Part shown: in pieces, positions 8,375-16,600 of the stretch
Numbering within the stretch: the stretch's first letter is position 1
How the letters are laid out: every line of letters starts with the position of its first letter
NCBI GenBank assembly: GCA_002311915.1
Contig: DCAF01000012.1
Location: 21,992 to 64,418 of the forward strand
Source: Sulfurovum sp. UBA1140
GTDB taxonomy: Bacteria > Campylobacterota > Campylobacteria > Campylobacterales > Sulfurovaceae
DNA: 42,427 bases
Direction of reading: 5' to 3'
Translations under genes and position numbers: made by a program
The notes under the pieces: model-generated
Told to the model about the DNA's origin: nothing
The model's input: only the letters and a program-made list of their open reading frames with translations
Database searches by the model: none

Positions 8375-9352
8375 ATGGCTAAAGTTTTACGCAAAGGCTA
8401 CACCACAGGCGTTCATGCCTCTTTTGCGTTTAAGTCTGCCTTGCAGGGGTTTGTAGTGACTAGAAGTTGTGTTAAATCTGTTTCAAACAAAATGGACAAT
8501 GATGATTTAGATGTTACTAAAGGGTGTGAGATAGTGGTGACTATTTCAGATAAAAAAGAGGATTTGGAGTTAAATAGAATCGAGCATAAGCCTTATATTA
8601 TGGGTTCTTTAGAGCTTTATGCAGGGTTAGGCGTGGGGGTGGTAACCAAAGAGGGGTTAAAACCTCCAAAGGGGTTTCCTGCTATTAATCCAACCCCTTT
8701 GAAAGTAATGGCTGATATTCACCGTAGGTTCGGTAACACCGAACAGATATTTTGCACCATATCAGTAACCAATGGAGAAGAATTAGCCAAACAAACAGCC
8801 AATGCAAAAGTTGGAGTGCTTGGAGGTATCTCTATTTTAGGAACAACAGGATTTGTAAAACCTATCTCTGCTGATGCCTATATGGACTCCATACGAACCG
8901 AATTGGGCGTTGCAAAAGCCAATGGATATGACAAAGCTGTGTTAACTTTAGGAAACAGTTCATTTGCTTATGCCAAAGAGCATTATGATGAGATTCAGAT
9001 TGTAGAGATAGGGAATTTTGTTTATGATGCGTTAGAGATAGTTGAAAACATAGGCATACCAAAAGCAGTTTTCATATGTGGTATTGGAAAAGCAACCAAA
9101 GTCATGCAAGGGTATAAAAATACCCATAACCGTTTTGGGTCAATTGATTTTGATGCTTTACAAGATGATATTAAAGATGGGCTTGGGGTTGAGGTAGATA
9201 TTGAGGTTACTCGGACGGTGAAAGGAGTCTCTTTGCAGTTGGAAGAGTTGGGATTATTGGATGATTTTTATGAGATGATTAAGCAAAAAGCAGAAGAGAA
9301 GATGACCGTATGGTTTAAAAATAGAGAGATAGAAGTAAGGATTTTAAAATAG
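8375..9352 (+). CDS. cbiD: Cobalt-precorrin-5B C1-methyltransferase
   Basis: A 325-aa enzyme that methylates C1 of the corrin ring in the anaerobic pathway. The hallmark start RKGYTTGVHASFAFKSAL, the EGLKPPKGFPAINPTP segment and the GGISILGTTGFVKPIS motif identify CbiD. This enzyme has no counterpart in the oxygen-dependent route, so it is strong evidence that the pathway here is the anaerobic type. The gene starts five bases after the ferredoxin-like gene and ends directly against cbiET (TAG then ATG). Confidence 0.95.
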   Translation: MAKVLRKGYTTGVHASFAFKSALQGFVVTRSCVKSVSNKMDNDDLDVTKGCEIVVTISDKKEDLELNRIEHKPYIMGSLELYAGLGVGVVTKEGLKPPKGFPAINPTPLKVMADIHRRFGNTEQIFCTISVTNGEELAKQTANAKVGVLGGISILGTTGFVKPISADAYMDSIRTELGVAKANGYDKAVLTLGNSSFAYAKEHYDEIQIVEIGNFVYDALEIVENIGIPKAVFICGIGKATKVMQGYKNTHNRFGSIDFDALQDDIKDGLGVEVDIEVTRTVKGVSLQLEELGLLDDFYEMIKQKAEEKMTVWFKNREIEVRILK

Positions 9353-10513
9353 ATGCTAACCATAACAGGAAACGGAATGGGAGATTACAACTTTGATAAT
9401 CTCACCATAAGTATAAATGATTTTGACAAAATAATTTGCGATAAAAACTTCATAGAGAGTGGAGAGAATATCTTGAAACTAGGCTTCAAAGAGGCAAAAT
9501 CGTATATATTAGAAAACTACAACAAAGAGAATATTTTGTATGTTGTCACAGGTTCACCTCTCTTTTTTTCAGCAGGGATTTTAATCGCCAAAAAGTTACC
9601 AAGAGATAAAGTAAAAATTATCAATAACACTTCATCAAAAACTTATCTTTTAGAGCAACTAATGATAAGTGAAACAGAAGTAGAAACAATTTCTTTGCAT
9701 GGTCGTGAACGGATTGATTTGAGTAAGTTTTTGACCAATAGTTACACTTTTATACTCTGTGATATTTTTACTATTGGTCGAATCAAAGAGGCTATAAAAT
9801 ATCTAAATCCTAATGACATAGAGGTAACCATAGGCTACAAATTGGGCTATAAAGATGAAGTGATAGAACAGGTCAATATTTTTGATTTATCTATCAAAGC
9901 TTTTAATCAAACTTTTCCTTTTGTTCTGCTCATCAAACGCTGTTTTACTCCTAAATCTGTGATGAGTTTAGACAGTGAGTTTGAGACGGAAAGAGGCATG
10001 ATAACCAAACAGTACAAACGCCATTTATCTTTGCAAAACCTTGACCTTGAACCCAATATGATACTTTGGGATGTGGGTGCAGGAAGTGGAAGTTGTGGAA
10101 TTGAGGCGTATAAACGCTACCGAGTTAAGACGGTTTTTTTTGAGAAACACTCTTTGCGTAATGAGTATATTAAAAATAATTTAACAACTCATTATGTTTG
10201 TGATACACATCTTTTAGAAGGTAATGCAGAGGAGCTTTTTGAGTCCGTAAAAGAGAACCCAAATAGAATTTTTGTTGGTGGAGGTGGGGAAAAAGTTATT
10301 GCACGGTTGCCTTATCTTTATAAGCGATTGAGTGAATATGGGGTAATGCTTATTAATGCCATTACACTTAAAAATCTTACGCAGATGATAACGGTTTTAA
10401 ATGAGGCTAAGATAGAGTATAAGGTTATCTCTTTGTCTTTGACAACTTATAAAGGTAAGTTGGATTTGATAGAGCCTGAGAGACAACTATTTCAAATAAA
10501 GGTACTAAAATGA
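9353..10513 (+). CDS. cbiET: Fused cobalt-precorrin-7 C5- and precorrin-6B C15-methyltransferase/decarboxylase
   Basis: A 386-aa fusion in CobL-like order. Residues 1 to about 195 are a tetrapyrrole methylase domain (CbiE: ITGNGMGDY, VVTGSPLFFSAG). Residues about 205-386 are a Rossmann methyltransferase (CbiT) with the SAM loop LWDVGAGSGSCGIEAYK at 239-255 and IFVGGGGEKV. Together they methylate C5 and C15 and decarboxylate the ring-C acetate side chain. Separate CbiE and CbiT are common in anaerobic pathways, so the fusion is a notable feature. The start abuts the cbiD stop; the end overlaps cbiF by four bases (ATGA). Confidence 0.93.
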   Translation: MLTITGNGMGDYNFDNLTISINDFDKIICDKNFIESGENILKLGFKEAKSYILENYNKENILYVVTGSPLFFSAGILIAKKLPRDKVKIINNTSSKTYLLEQLMISETEVETISLHGRERIDLSKFLTNSYTFILCDIFTIGRIKEAIKYLNPNDIEVTIGYKLGYKDEVIEQVNIFDLSIKAFNQTFPFVLLIKRCFTPKSVMSLDSEFETERGMITKQYKRHLSLQNLDLEPNMILWDVGAGSGSCGIEAYKRYRVKTVFFEKHSLRNEYIKNNLTTHYVCDTHLLEGNAEELFESVKENPNRIFVGGGGEKVIARLPYLYKRLSEYGVMLINAITLKNLTQMITVLNEAKIEYKVISLSLTTYKGKLDLIEPERQLFQIKVLK

Positions 10514-11244
10514 TACACTTCATAGGAGCAGGTTCAGGTGACCCTGAGTTGGTTACGCTCAAAGCATATAAGATAATGCAAAAGGCAGATGCCGTCCTCT
10601 ACACAGGTTCACTTGTGCCTAGAGAGGTTTTGAAATGGTGCAAGGCTGATGCCTTGATAGTCGATTCACAAGGGATGAAATATCCTGAAATATTTGCATT
10701 TTTAGAGACCCATAAAGATAAAATCGTGGCACGAGTTCACACAGGTGACCCTTCTATATTTTCAACCATTGCCAAGCAGATAAGCTTTTTGAATGAAAAA
10801 GATATAGCCTATGAGGTAATTCCTGGGATTACGGCTAGTTTTGGGGCGAGTGCTAGTTTGGCAATTGAGTACACCATTCCTGGGGTATCGCAGACGCTAA
10901 TAATTACTCGTGTGGAGGGCAAAACTCCTAACCCTGAAAGTTTAGATAATATCTTGGCTTGTAAAAACTCCTCTTTGGTCTTTTATCTCTCTATTTTGTT
11001 ACTGAATAAGCTTAAAAAAAGAGCTTTGGAGATGGGTTATAGCCATGATACTCCGTGTTGGGTCGTAGAGAAAGCTACTTGGGAAGATGAGGCGATTTAT
11101 AAAGGGACGATAACTGATATAGAGGAGCAGGTTTCTCATATACGAGGGGTTGCTTTGATTCTGTTTGGAGATTTTTTGTATCAGAAAGAGAGAGAAGAGT
11201 CCCATTTATATGTGAAGCCTTTGGTAAAGGAGTTAGAAATATGA
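10510..11244 (+). CDS. cbiF: Cobalt-precorrin-4 C11-methyltransferase
   Basis: A 244-aa tetrapyrrole methylase adding the C11 methyl group. The start MIHFIGAGSGDPELVTLKAYKIM, the VLYTGSLVPREVL segment and RVHTGDPSIFSTIAKQ are diagnostic of CbiF/CobM. Length is typical. It overlaps cbiET and cbiG by four bases each (ATGA), so the three genes are likely translated in step. Confidence 0.95.
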   Translation: MIHFIGAGSGDPELVTLKAYKIMQKADAVLYTGSLVPREVLKWCKADALIVDSQGMKYPEIFAFLETHKDKIVARVHTGDPSIFSTIAKQISFLNEKDIAYEVIPGITASFGASASLAIEYTIPGVSQTLIITRVEGKTPNPESLDNILACKNSSLVFYLSILLLNKLKKRALEMGYSHDTPCWVVEKATWEDEAIYKGTITDIEEQVSHIRGVALILFGDFLYQKEREESHLYVKPLVKELEI

Positions 11245-12254
11245 AAATAGCCCTAGTAACCATCAACCAACCAAGCCTAGACTCTGCTTGTAGACTTTTC
11301 CCTTATTTGGAAGAATACGAAGTAGATGTCTATGGAAAAAAAGATTTAACGCACAATTTAGAAGCGTTGATTTTATATAAAAAACTAGATGACATACTCG
11401 TTCCTGCATGGAAAGAGTATGACGCTATTGTTTGTATCTTGGCGATGGGAGCTGTGGTGCGAAAAATAGCACCGTTATTAGAAAATAAAGCTACTGACCC
11501 TGCTGTGATAGTTATTAATTTAGCTCTTGATAAAATAGTTCCTCTGCTTAGTGGACACTTAGGAGGGGCGAATGAGTTGGCTGATGACATTACATCTCTT
11601 TTGCCTAATTGTGTGAATTTTATCTCTACGGCTACTGACCAAACCCATACTTTGGCATTTGAGATGTTGGCTAAAGAGCGTGATTGGGAGATAGGAAATC
11701 TAAAGGCATTGGCTAAGATTTCTAATAGACTTTTAAACAAACAGACTGTCAAAGTTGCAACCTATCCTACTCTATTTGAGAGCATTCCAAATAAAGATAA
11801 TTTAGAGTTAGTTGGGTTTGATGATTTAGATTTAGATACGGTGGTTATCTCTCCTCTTGTAGCTTCAACTTCACTAATGCTAAGACCTAAAATATATTTG
11901 GGTATTGGTTGTAATCGAGATACTCCATTAAAAATTATAGAAGAGAGTGTACAACTGTTTTTAGAGAGGCATAACCTTATTATAAATGATGTAAAAAATA
12001 TCGCTTCTTTTGAAGCCAAATCAGATGAAGTAGGACTTTTGGCATTTGCTAAAAAGTACAGTTTTGATATAAAATTTTATAGCAAAGAGGATATAAACGC
12101 ACTTGAAAACAAGTTCTCTAAGTCAGCTTCTACTAAGTTTTTTGGGCTTAAAGGAGTAGCTGAACCTAGTGCTGTTTTAGGTTCTGAGTATGGGGAACTT
12201 GTTTTGAAAAAAGAGGTTTATTTTGGGGCTGTTACTTTGGCTGGTGGTGTATGA
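11241..12254 (+). CDS. cbiG: Cobalt-precorrin-5A hydrolase
   Basis: A 337-aa protein that opens the delta-lactone of cobalt-precorrin-5A and releases acetaldehyde. The central CbiG motif (CILAMGAVVRKIAPLL, then PLLSGHLGGANELAD) is present, and the C-terminal domain carries GIGCNRDTPLKII and GVAEPSAVLGSE. This enzyme is specific to the anaerobic route. It is the last gene before the restriction-modification block: after its stop there are 71 bases with a promoter, whereas all preceding cobalamin genes overlap or nearly touch. Confidence 0.94.
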   Translation: MKIALVTINQPSLDSACRLFPYLEEYEVDVYGKKDLTHNLEALILYKKLDDILVPAWKEYDAIVCILAMGAVVRKIAPLLENKATDPAVIVINLALDKIVPLLSGHLGGANELADDITSLLPNCVNFISTATDQTHTLAFEMLAKERDWEIGNLKALAKISNRLLNKQTVKVATYPTLFESIPNKDNLELVGFDDLDLDTVVISPLVASTSLMLRPKIYLGIGCNRDTPLKIIEESVQLFLERHNLIINDVKNIASFEAKSDEVGLLAFAKKYSFDIKFYSKEDINALENKFSKSASTKFFGLKGVAEPSAVLGSEYGELVLKKEVYFGAVTLAGGV

Positions 12255-12256
12255 AA

Positions 12257-12284
12257 TATGATAATTTGAGATATAATTTTCATA
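12257..12284 (+). promoter_or_regulatory. Internal promoter with dyad for the restriction-modification genes
   Basis: A perfect TATAAT (12272-12277) lies in GAGATATAATTTTC, 49 bases before the first methyltransferase. It is embedded in a dyad: TATGATAATT (12257-12266) and AATTTTCATA (12275-12284) pair with one mismatch across an eight-base spacer. A dyad over a -10 box is a plausible operator, as R-M genes are often self-regulated. No classical helix-turn-helix control protein is encoded in the block. A shorter palindrome AGATAT/ATATCT overlaps the same site. Confidence 0.55.
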
Positions 12285-12325
12285 TCTGAAAAAATTAGTA
12301 AAATCAAACAAAAAGTTAAAATAAA

Positions 12326-13315
12326 ATGCAAAATATAAAATTCATGGATTTCTGTGCTGGTATTGGTGGGGGTAGAATAGGACTTGAAAGCTTAGGTATG
12401 TCATGTCTTGGTTTTAGTGAAATTGATAAAGATGCAGAGATAACATATAGACATTTTTTTGCTAATGCTGAGAAGAACTATGGGGATTTGATGAAGATAG
12501 ACCCTGATGATTTACCTGATTTTGATTTTATGGTTGGTGGTTTTCCTTGTCAGACCTTTTCTATTATGGGTACTCGTTGTGGGCTAGAGGATGAGGAGCG
12601 AGGGCAAATCATTTATGGCTTGGTCGAGATACTCAAAGCTAAAAATGTTAAGTATTTTATCTTGGAAAATGTAAAAGGTCTTATAAACCATGACAAAGGC
12701 AATACCCTCAAAACTGTACTAAAACTTTTGGCTGAAGCAGGTTACAGAGTCTATTATGAGAATTTAAATAGTTTAGATTTTGGTGTACCTCAAATGAGAG
12801 AGCGAATATATTTTGTGGGTGTGAGAGAAGATTTAGTTAATGATGAGTTCACTTATGCATTCCCCAAACGATACAGTGGCACGACTAAACGATTAGAGGA
12901 GTGTTTAGTTGATGGTGATGAACTAATATTTGATGAAACTTTACCTGCTTATAAGACCTTTTTAAAATATTTAGATAACAAATACAACATAGGCAAATAT
13001 AGTATAGATGAACTTCTTAACAGTGACTATAGAGTCATAGATACAAGACAATCAGATTTGAGAATATATAATCAAAAGACACCTACTCTAAGAAGAGGTA
13101 GGCATGGTATTTTATATGTTAAAGATGGCAAATTTAAAAAATTATCAGGCTATGAAGCTCTACTTCTTCAAAATTTCCCTAAAAGATATGCAGACAAAGT
13201 AAAAGATAAAGTGAGTAACTCAAAGCTTTTGCAACAGTCGGGGAATGCTATGACTTCTACTGTTATTGAGGAGATTGGGAAGAGTTTGATGAAAGCTTTA
13301 GGAGAGAGGAAATGA
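12326..13315 (+). CDS. DNA (cytosine-5)-methyltransferase 1 of the embedded R-M system
   Basis: A 329-aa type II C5-cytosine methyltransferase. Conserved motifs run in order: I (FMDFCAGIGGGRIGL), IV with catalytic Cys (GGFPCQTFSIMG, C75), VI (FILENVKGL, E114), VIII (QMRERIYFVGV, 156-166), IX (RQSDLRIY, then LSGYEALLLQNFP) and X (QQSGNAMTSTVIEEIG). The target-recognition region between VIII and IX is short. It should protect the recognition site of the endonuclease two genes downstream. Its stop overlaps the next small gene by four bases (ATGA). It interrupts the cobalamin operon. Confidence 0.95.
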   Translation: MQNIKFMDFCAGIGGGRIGLESLGMSCLGFSEIDKDAEITYRHFFANAEKNYGDLMKIDPDDLPDFDFMVGGFPCQTFSIMGTRCGLEDEERGQIIYGLVEILKAKNVKYFILENVKGLINHDKGNTLKTVLKLLAEAGYRVYYENLNSLDFGVPQMRERIYFVGVREDLVNDEFTYAFPKRYSGTTKRLEECLVDGDELIFDETLPAYKTFLKYLDNKYNIGKYSIDELLNSDYRVIDTRQSDLRIYNQKTPTLRRGRHGILYVKDGKFKKLSGYEALLLQNFPKRYADKVKDKVSNSKLLQQSGNAMTSTVIEEIGKSLMKALGERK

Positions 13316-13491
13316 CTGAAAAAGAGAGATTGATAAAAAGAGGTTCTGTAACTGTTCAACGCAAAGGTGGGGATAATGGGAGAGAGAGTGCTAATATGTT
13401 AGAAGCTGTTATAGAGGCTATGAAAAAAGCTCATCCCTATGAAGTCCCTGCTTATGGGGTTGTAGAGTTAATTGATATTTTAAGGACATAG
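13312..13491 (+). CDS. 59-aa protein with NIF3/CutA-like C-terminal motif, inside R-M operon
   Basis: ATG 13312 opens a 59-aa frame that overlaps the methyltransferase stop by four bases and ends with TAG directly before the endonuclease ATG. Such tight coupling on both sides argues that it is a real gene. Its second half (LEAVIEAMKKAHPYEVPAYG, then VVEL) closely resembles the AHPYEEPAYDVYPL signature of the PII/CutA-like domain in NIF3/YqfO proteins, and the HPYEVP of CutA. Only the last helix and strand of that fold are present. No helix-turn-helix is visible, so it is not a standard C protein. Function unknown; possibly a regulator or a subunit of the endonuclease. Confidence 0.6.
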   Translation: MTEKERLIKRGSVTVQRKGGDNGRESANMLEAVIEAMKKAHPYEVPAYGVVELIDILRT

Positions 13492-14328
13492 ATGAATCAA
13501 AACAAAAAAATAAACCAAGCCATCAATAAAGTTATTTCCGAATTAATGGAGAGAGTCATGAACAGAGTTCTAGTAGAATCTCCTTTTATAAAAGAGGAAC
13601 ACCACGCTCGTAAACCTCTATATTCAGCTCTAGTTCCCGATGAGATATTTAAAGGTTCACACTTTGAGAGGAGATTTGTTACGCCATTTGGTGGGGTTTG
13701 GGAGAAGTTAGCCAAAGAGGTGGCTCTTCTTAATCATGGTCATTGTGAAAAAGGTCTAAATATCTATGGTCTGGTTGGGAAAGAGAGATTACGCCGTATT
13801 CAAGAGGTTTTAAATCATCTTGAACATACACCAAAAGGAGAAAAAAAGGTTAAACCCAATTGGGATGATGAGTTGAATTATATTTTAGAGGGTGCAGGGG
13901 AGGATGTTCCTACTAATGTGGTTTGTGATATTTTTATAGATAGTAAAACAACAGGTAAAAAGTATGCTTTTGAGATAAAAGCACCACTTCCAAATAGTGA
14001 CCAGACAAAAGTTAGCAAAGAGAAGATGTTTAAACTTTTGGCTATGGACCCACCTATGGTAGATTTTGCTTATTTTGCTTTGGCTTATAACCCTTATGGT
14101 AAAAAAGAGGATTACAGTTGGAGATTTCCATTTCGTTGGTTTGATATGCACAGTGATAGTTCTGTCTTGATTGGTGATGAGTTTTGGGAGTTGGTAGGTG
14201 GAGAGGGGACATATCAGAAGTTTATTACAGAGGTTAATTCTCTAGGAAAAGAGTATAAAGAGCGAATCTATAGAGAGTATTTAGGGATTGAGCCACCTCT
14301 GAATTCTGATGAGGATGTACTCAGGTAA
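13492..14328 (+). CDS. Type II restriction endonuclease, TdeIII-like
   Basis: A 278-aa nuclease whose segments EEHHARKPLYSALVPDEIFK, GSHFERRFVTPFG and FEIKAPLPNSDQTKVSKEK match the TdeIII-type endonucleases as I recall them (TdeIII cuts GGNCC). A PD-(D/E)XK active site is visible: D146 (VVCDIF), then E161-I-K163 (YAFEIKAP). The length fits the family. It lies between two cytosine methyltransferases, overlapping the second by one base (TAATG). The fold and restriction role are well supported; the exact recognition site is an inference from family and is uncertain. Confidence 0.8.
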   Translation: MNQNKKINQAINKVISELMERVMNRVLVESPFIKEEHHARKPLYSALVPDEIFKGSHFERRFVTPFGGVWEKLAKEVALLNHGHCEKGLNIYGLVGKERLRRIQEVLNHLEHTPKGEKKVKPNWDDELNYILEGAGEDVPTNVVCDIFIDSKTTGKKYAFEIKAPLPNSDQTKVSKEKMFKLLAMDPPMVDFAYFALAYNPYGKKEDYSWRFPFRWFDMHSDSSVLIGDEFWELVGGEGTYQKFITEVNSLGKEYKERIYREYLGIEPPLNSDEDVLR

Positions 14329-15818
14329 TGCAGAATCAATTTAGATTTATAGACCTATTTGCAGGTATTGGTGGTTTTTATAAGGCTCTTTCAAATCATG
14401 GTGGTATCTGTGAGGGGTATAGTGAGATTAATAAGGATGCAGTAGAGACTTATTGTGAAAACTATAGTGAAGACAAAAATGCCAATCTTGGTGATATAAA
14501 AAAGATAAAAGAGCTACCTGAACATGATATTCTTACAGCAGGTGTTCCTTGTCAAAGTTGGTCAATTGCAGGTAAAAACTTAGGCTTTGATGATGATAGA
14601 GGTCAACTGTGGAACGATACTATCTATCTGCTCAAACAGTCTCAACCAAAAGCATTTATTTTTGAAAATGTAAAAGGGTTGGTTGACCCTAGAAATAGAG
14701 ATGCACTAAATTACATTTTGGAACGCATAGAACAAGCAGGTTATTATGCCTCTTATCATGTTGTAAACTCTTTTGATTATGGTGTTGCACAAAATAGAAT
14801 TCGTCTCTATATTGTTGGGTTTAAAGAGAAAAAATATTTTGATAAATTTAGGATTTCTAAGCCATTAGAGAATAGGATAAAGTTAGCAGATATTTTAGGT
14901 GTAGATGTTACAGAAAAAAAGAAAAAGGTAAATATAGATCTGTTTGGTGATGAGATTAAAGTAGCCAAGAGCATGAGCCTATCTAGCACCAATGGTTATA
15001 ATGATTACTTTTTATTTAATGATTTACGAAATGGAGATACAACCATCCACTCTTGGGATATTTTGGAGACAACAGATAGGCAAAAAGAGATTTGTTATCT
15101 TCTTTTGAAGAATCGACGAAAAAACAGTTATGGTAAATTAGATGGGAATCCTCTCTCTTTGGAACATTTCAAATCATTAGACTCCTCAATCGTTCAAAAT
15201 GAGTTGGATGCTCTAGTAGAACTGAAAATTTTTAAAGAGGTAAATTATGTTTTTAAAGTTACAGATATAGATAAAAACTCTTTGACTGACGAGGAGAGTG
15301 AGATATTGAATTGTGCTGTTGATAATAAGATTGTTATGGATAAACTCAAAACTAATCGTACTCTGAAAATAAAAAAGATTTCTATTCCTAAAACTGCTCT
15401 TTTGCTTCAACAAAAAGGAGTATTAGAGGTGGATGAGGTACGATATGATTTTAAAAATACAAAAATCAGCACAGGTCTTTTTGGTGTTAATCGAATATTT
15501 TTGCCAAACTCAGATATTTTTCCTACTTTAGTTGCAAGTGATACAAATGACTATGTAACATTAGAAGATATTCCTTATAGTGATAACTATCGAGAAGATT
15601 TTTTAGAAGAGGTATATAATAAAAAGAATTATAGAAAAATCACTAAACAAGAAGCTTGTCTGATACAAGGTTTTCCTAGTGATTTTAAGTTGCCTGATTC
15701 AAGAGCTAGATGGATGAAATTGATTGGAAATAGTGTTTCTGTACCTGTTATTGATATGCTTGTTGAAGCTATATTGGATACGAATGTATTAAAAAAAATA
15801 AAGGATAAATCAAAATGA
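14328..15818 (+). CDS. DNA (cytosine-5)-methyltransferase 2 of the embedded R-M system
   Basis: A 496-aa C5-cytosine methyltransferase with motifs I (FIDLFAGIGGFYKAL), IV (AGVPCQSWSIAG, C75), VI (FIFENVKGL, E113), VIII (QNRIRLYIVGF, 155-165), IX (ITKQEACLIQGFP) and X (LIGNSVSVPVIDML). Between VIII and IX lies an unusually long region of about 265 residues, holding the target-recognition domain and an added part with NDLRNGDTTIHSWDI and DGNPLSLEHFKSLDSS. Two cytosine methylases for one nuclease suggests either an asymmetric site or one redundant enzyme. Its last codons overlap the cbiH start (ATGA). Confidence 0.94.
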   Translation: MQNQFRFIDLFAGIGGFYKALSNHGGICEGYSEINKDAVETYCENYSEDKNANLGDIKKIKELPEHDILTAGVPCQSWSIAGKNLGFDDDRGQLWNDTIYLLKQSQPKAFIFENVKGLVDPRNRDALNYILERIEQAGYYASYHVVNSFDYGVAQNRIRLYIVGFKEKKYFDKFRISKPLENRIKLADILGVDVTEKKKKVNIDLFGDEIKVAKSMSLSSTNGYNDYFLFNDLRNGDTTIHSWDILETTDRQKEICYLLLKNRRKNSYGKLDGNPLSLEHFKSLDSSIVQNELDALVELKIFKEVNYVFKVTDIDKNSLTDEESEILNCAVDNKIVMDKLKTNRTLKIKKISIPKTALLLQQKGVLEVDEVRYDFKNTKISTGLFGVNRIFLPNSDIFPTLVASDTNDYVTLEDIPYSDNYREDFLEEVYNKKNYRKITKQEACLIQGFPSDFKLPDSRARWMKLIGNSVSVPVIDMLVEAILDTNVLKKIKDKSK

Positions 15819-16600
15819 AAAAACTATACATACTAAGTTCAGGTGCAGGTGGCACAAAATATATGACAACAGAGGCACTTCAAGCTTTAGATGAGTGTGA
15901 GGCTGTGGTGGGTTACCGTAATTATGTTAAAGAGTTGGCTGAACTCATTGCTGACAAGCCTGTTTTTATGTCGGGTATGACCAAAGAGATAGCACGGTGT
16001 CAAGAGGCGATTAACTATGCTAAAGAGGGAAAGACTACTTGTATTATCTCCAATGGTGATGTCAATGTTTTTGGTATGGCAACGCTGGTGGTTGAGCTGA
16101 TAGATGAGCAGAAGTTGTGGGATGAGATAGAGGTAATTTCCATCGCAGGAGTGACTTCTTTTTTGGCGACGGCTTCTCGGATTGGAGCTCCTATTAGTCA
16201 AGATTTTGCTGTGATTTCACTTTCTGATAAGTTGACGGATATTGATGTGATAGACAAGAGAGTGCGTAACTGTTTTGATGCAGATATGGTTTTGGGGATT
16301 TATAATCCAAAGTCTAAAAAACGGATATTGCCTTATCAGAACTTTTTAAAAGTATTGAGTGAGGGTGAAGAGAGAATAGCGATTATTGCCTCTCATGTAG
16401 GGCGACCCAAAGAGCATATAACGGTGACTACTACTACTGATTTGATAGCCCAAAATATAGAACATCCTGAAATCACCATGTCTACACTGATAATTATTGG
16501 AAATTCTCAGACGCGTCATACTAGCAATGGAATGGTTTTAACTCCTCGTGGGTATCTGAATAAGTATGAGATAAGTGGAGAACTAAAAAGTGAATCGTAG
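15815..16600 (+). CDS. cbiH: Cobalt-precorrin-3 C17-methyltransferase
   Basis: A 261-aa tetrapyrrole methylase performing ring contraction and C17 methylation. The N-terminus KLYILSSGAGGTKYMTTEAL and the segments CEAVVGYRNYVKEL, IISNGDVNVFGMA and GIYNPKSKKR are typical of CbiH/CobJ. It has no ferredoxin-like extension. It starts inside the end of the second methyltransferase (ATGA), so its translation in this genome appears coupled to a restriction-modification gene rather than to cbiG. It overlaps cbiA by 11 bases. Confidence 0.94.
   Translation: MKKLYILSSGAGGTKYMTTEALQALDECEAVVGYRNYVKELAELIADKPVFMSGMTKEIARCQEAINYAKEGKTTCIISNGDVNVFGMATLVVELIDEQKLWDEIEVISIAGVTSFLATASRIGAPISQDFAVISLSDKLTDIDVIDKRVRNCFDADMVLGIYNPKSKKRILPYQNFLKVLSEGEERIAIIASHVGRPKEHITVTTTTDLIAQNIEHPEITMSTLIIIGNSQTRHTSNGMVLTPRGYLNKYEISGELKSES

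Noticed and set aside
11330..11752. A 140-codon reverse-strand frame opposite cbiG
   Set aside because: It lies wholly inside cbiG, whose motifs are intact, and looks like no known protein.
12255..15818. Flanking direct repeats or a transposase that would explain insertion of the R-M block
   Set aside because: I found no direct repeats at 12255-12325 versus 15780-15830 and no integrase or transposase. Insertion by recombination remains an inference from gene order only.
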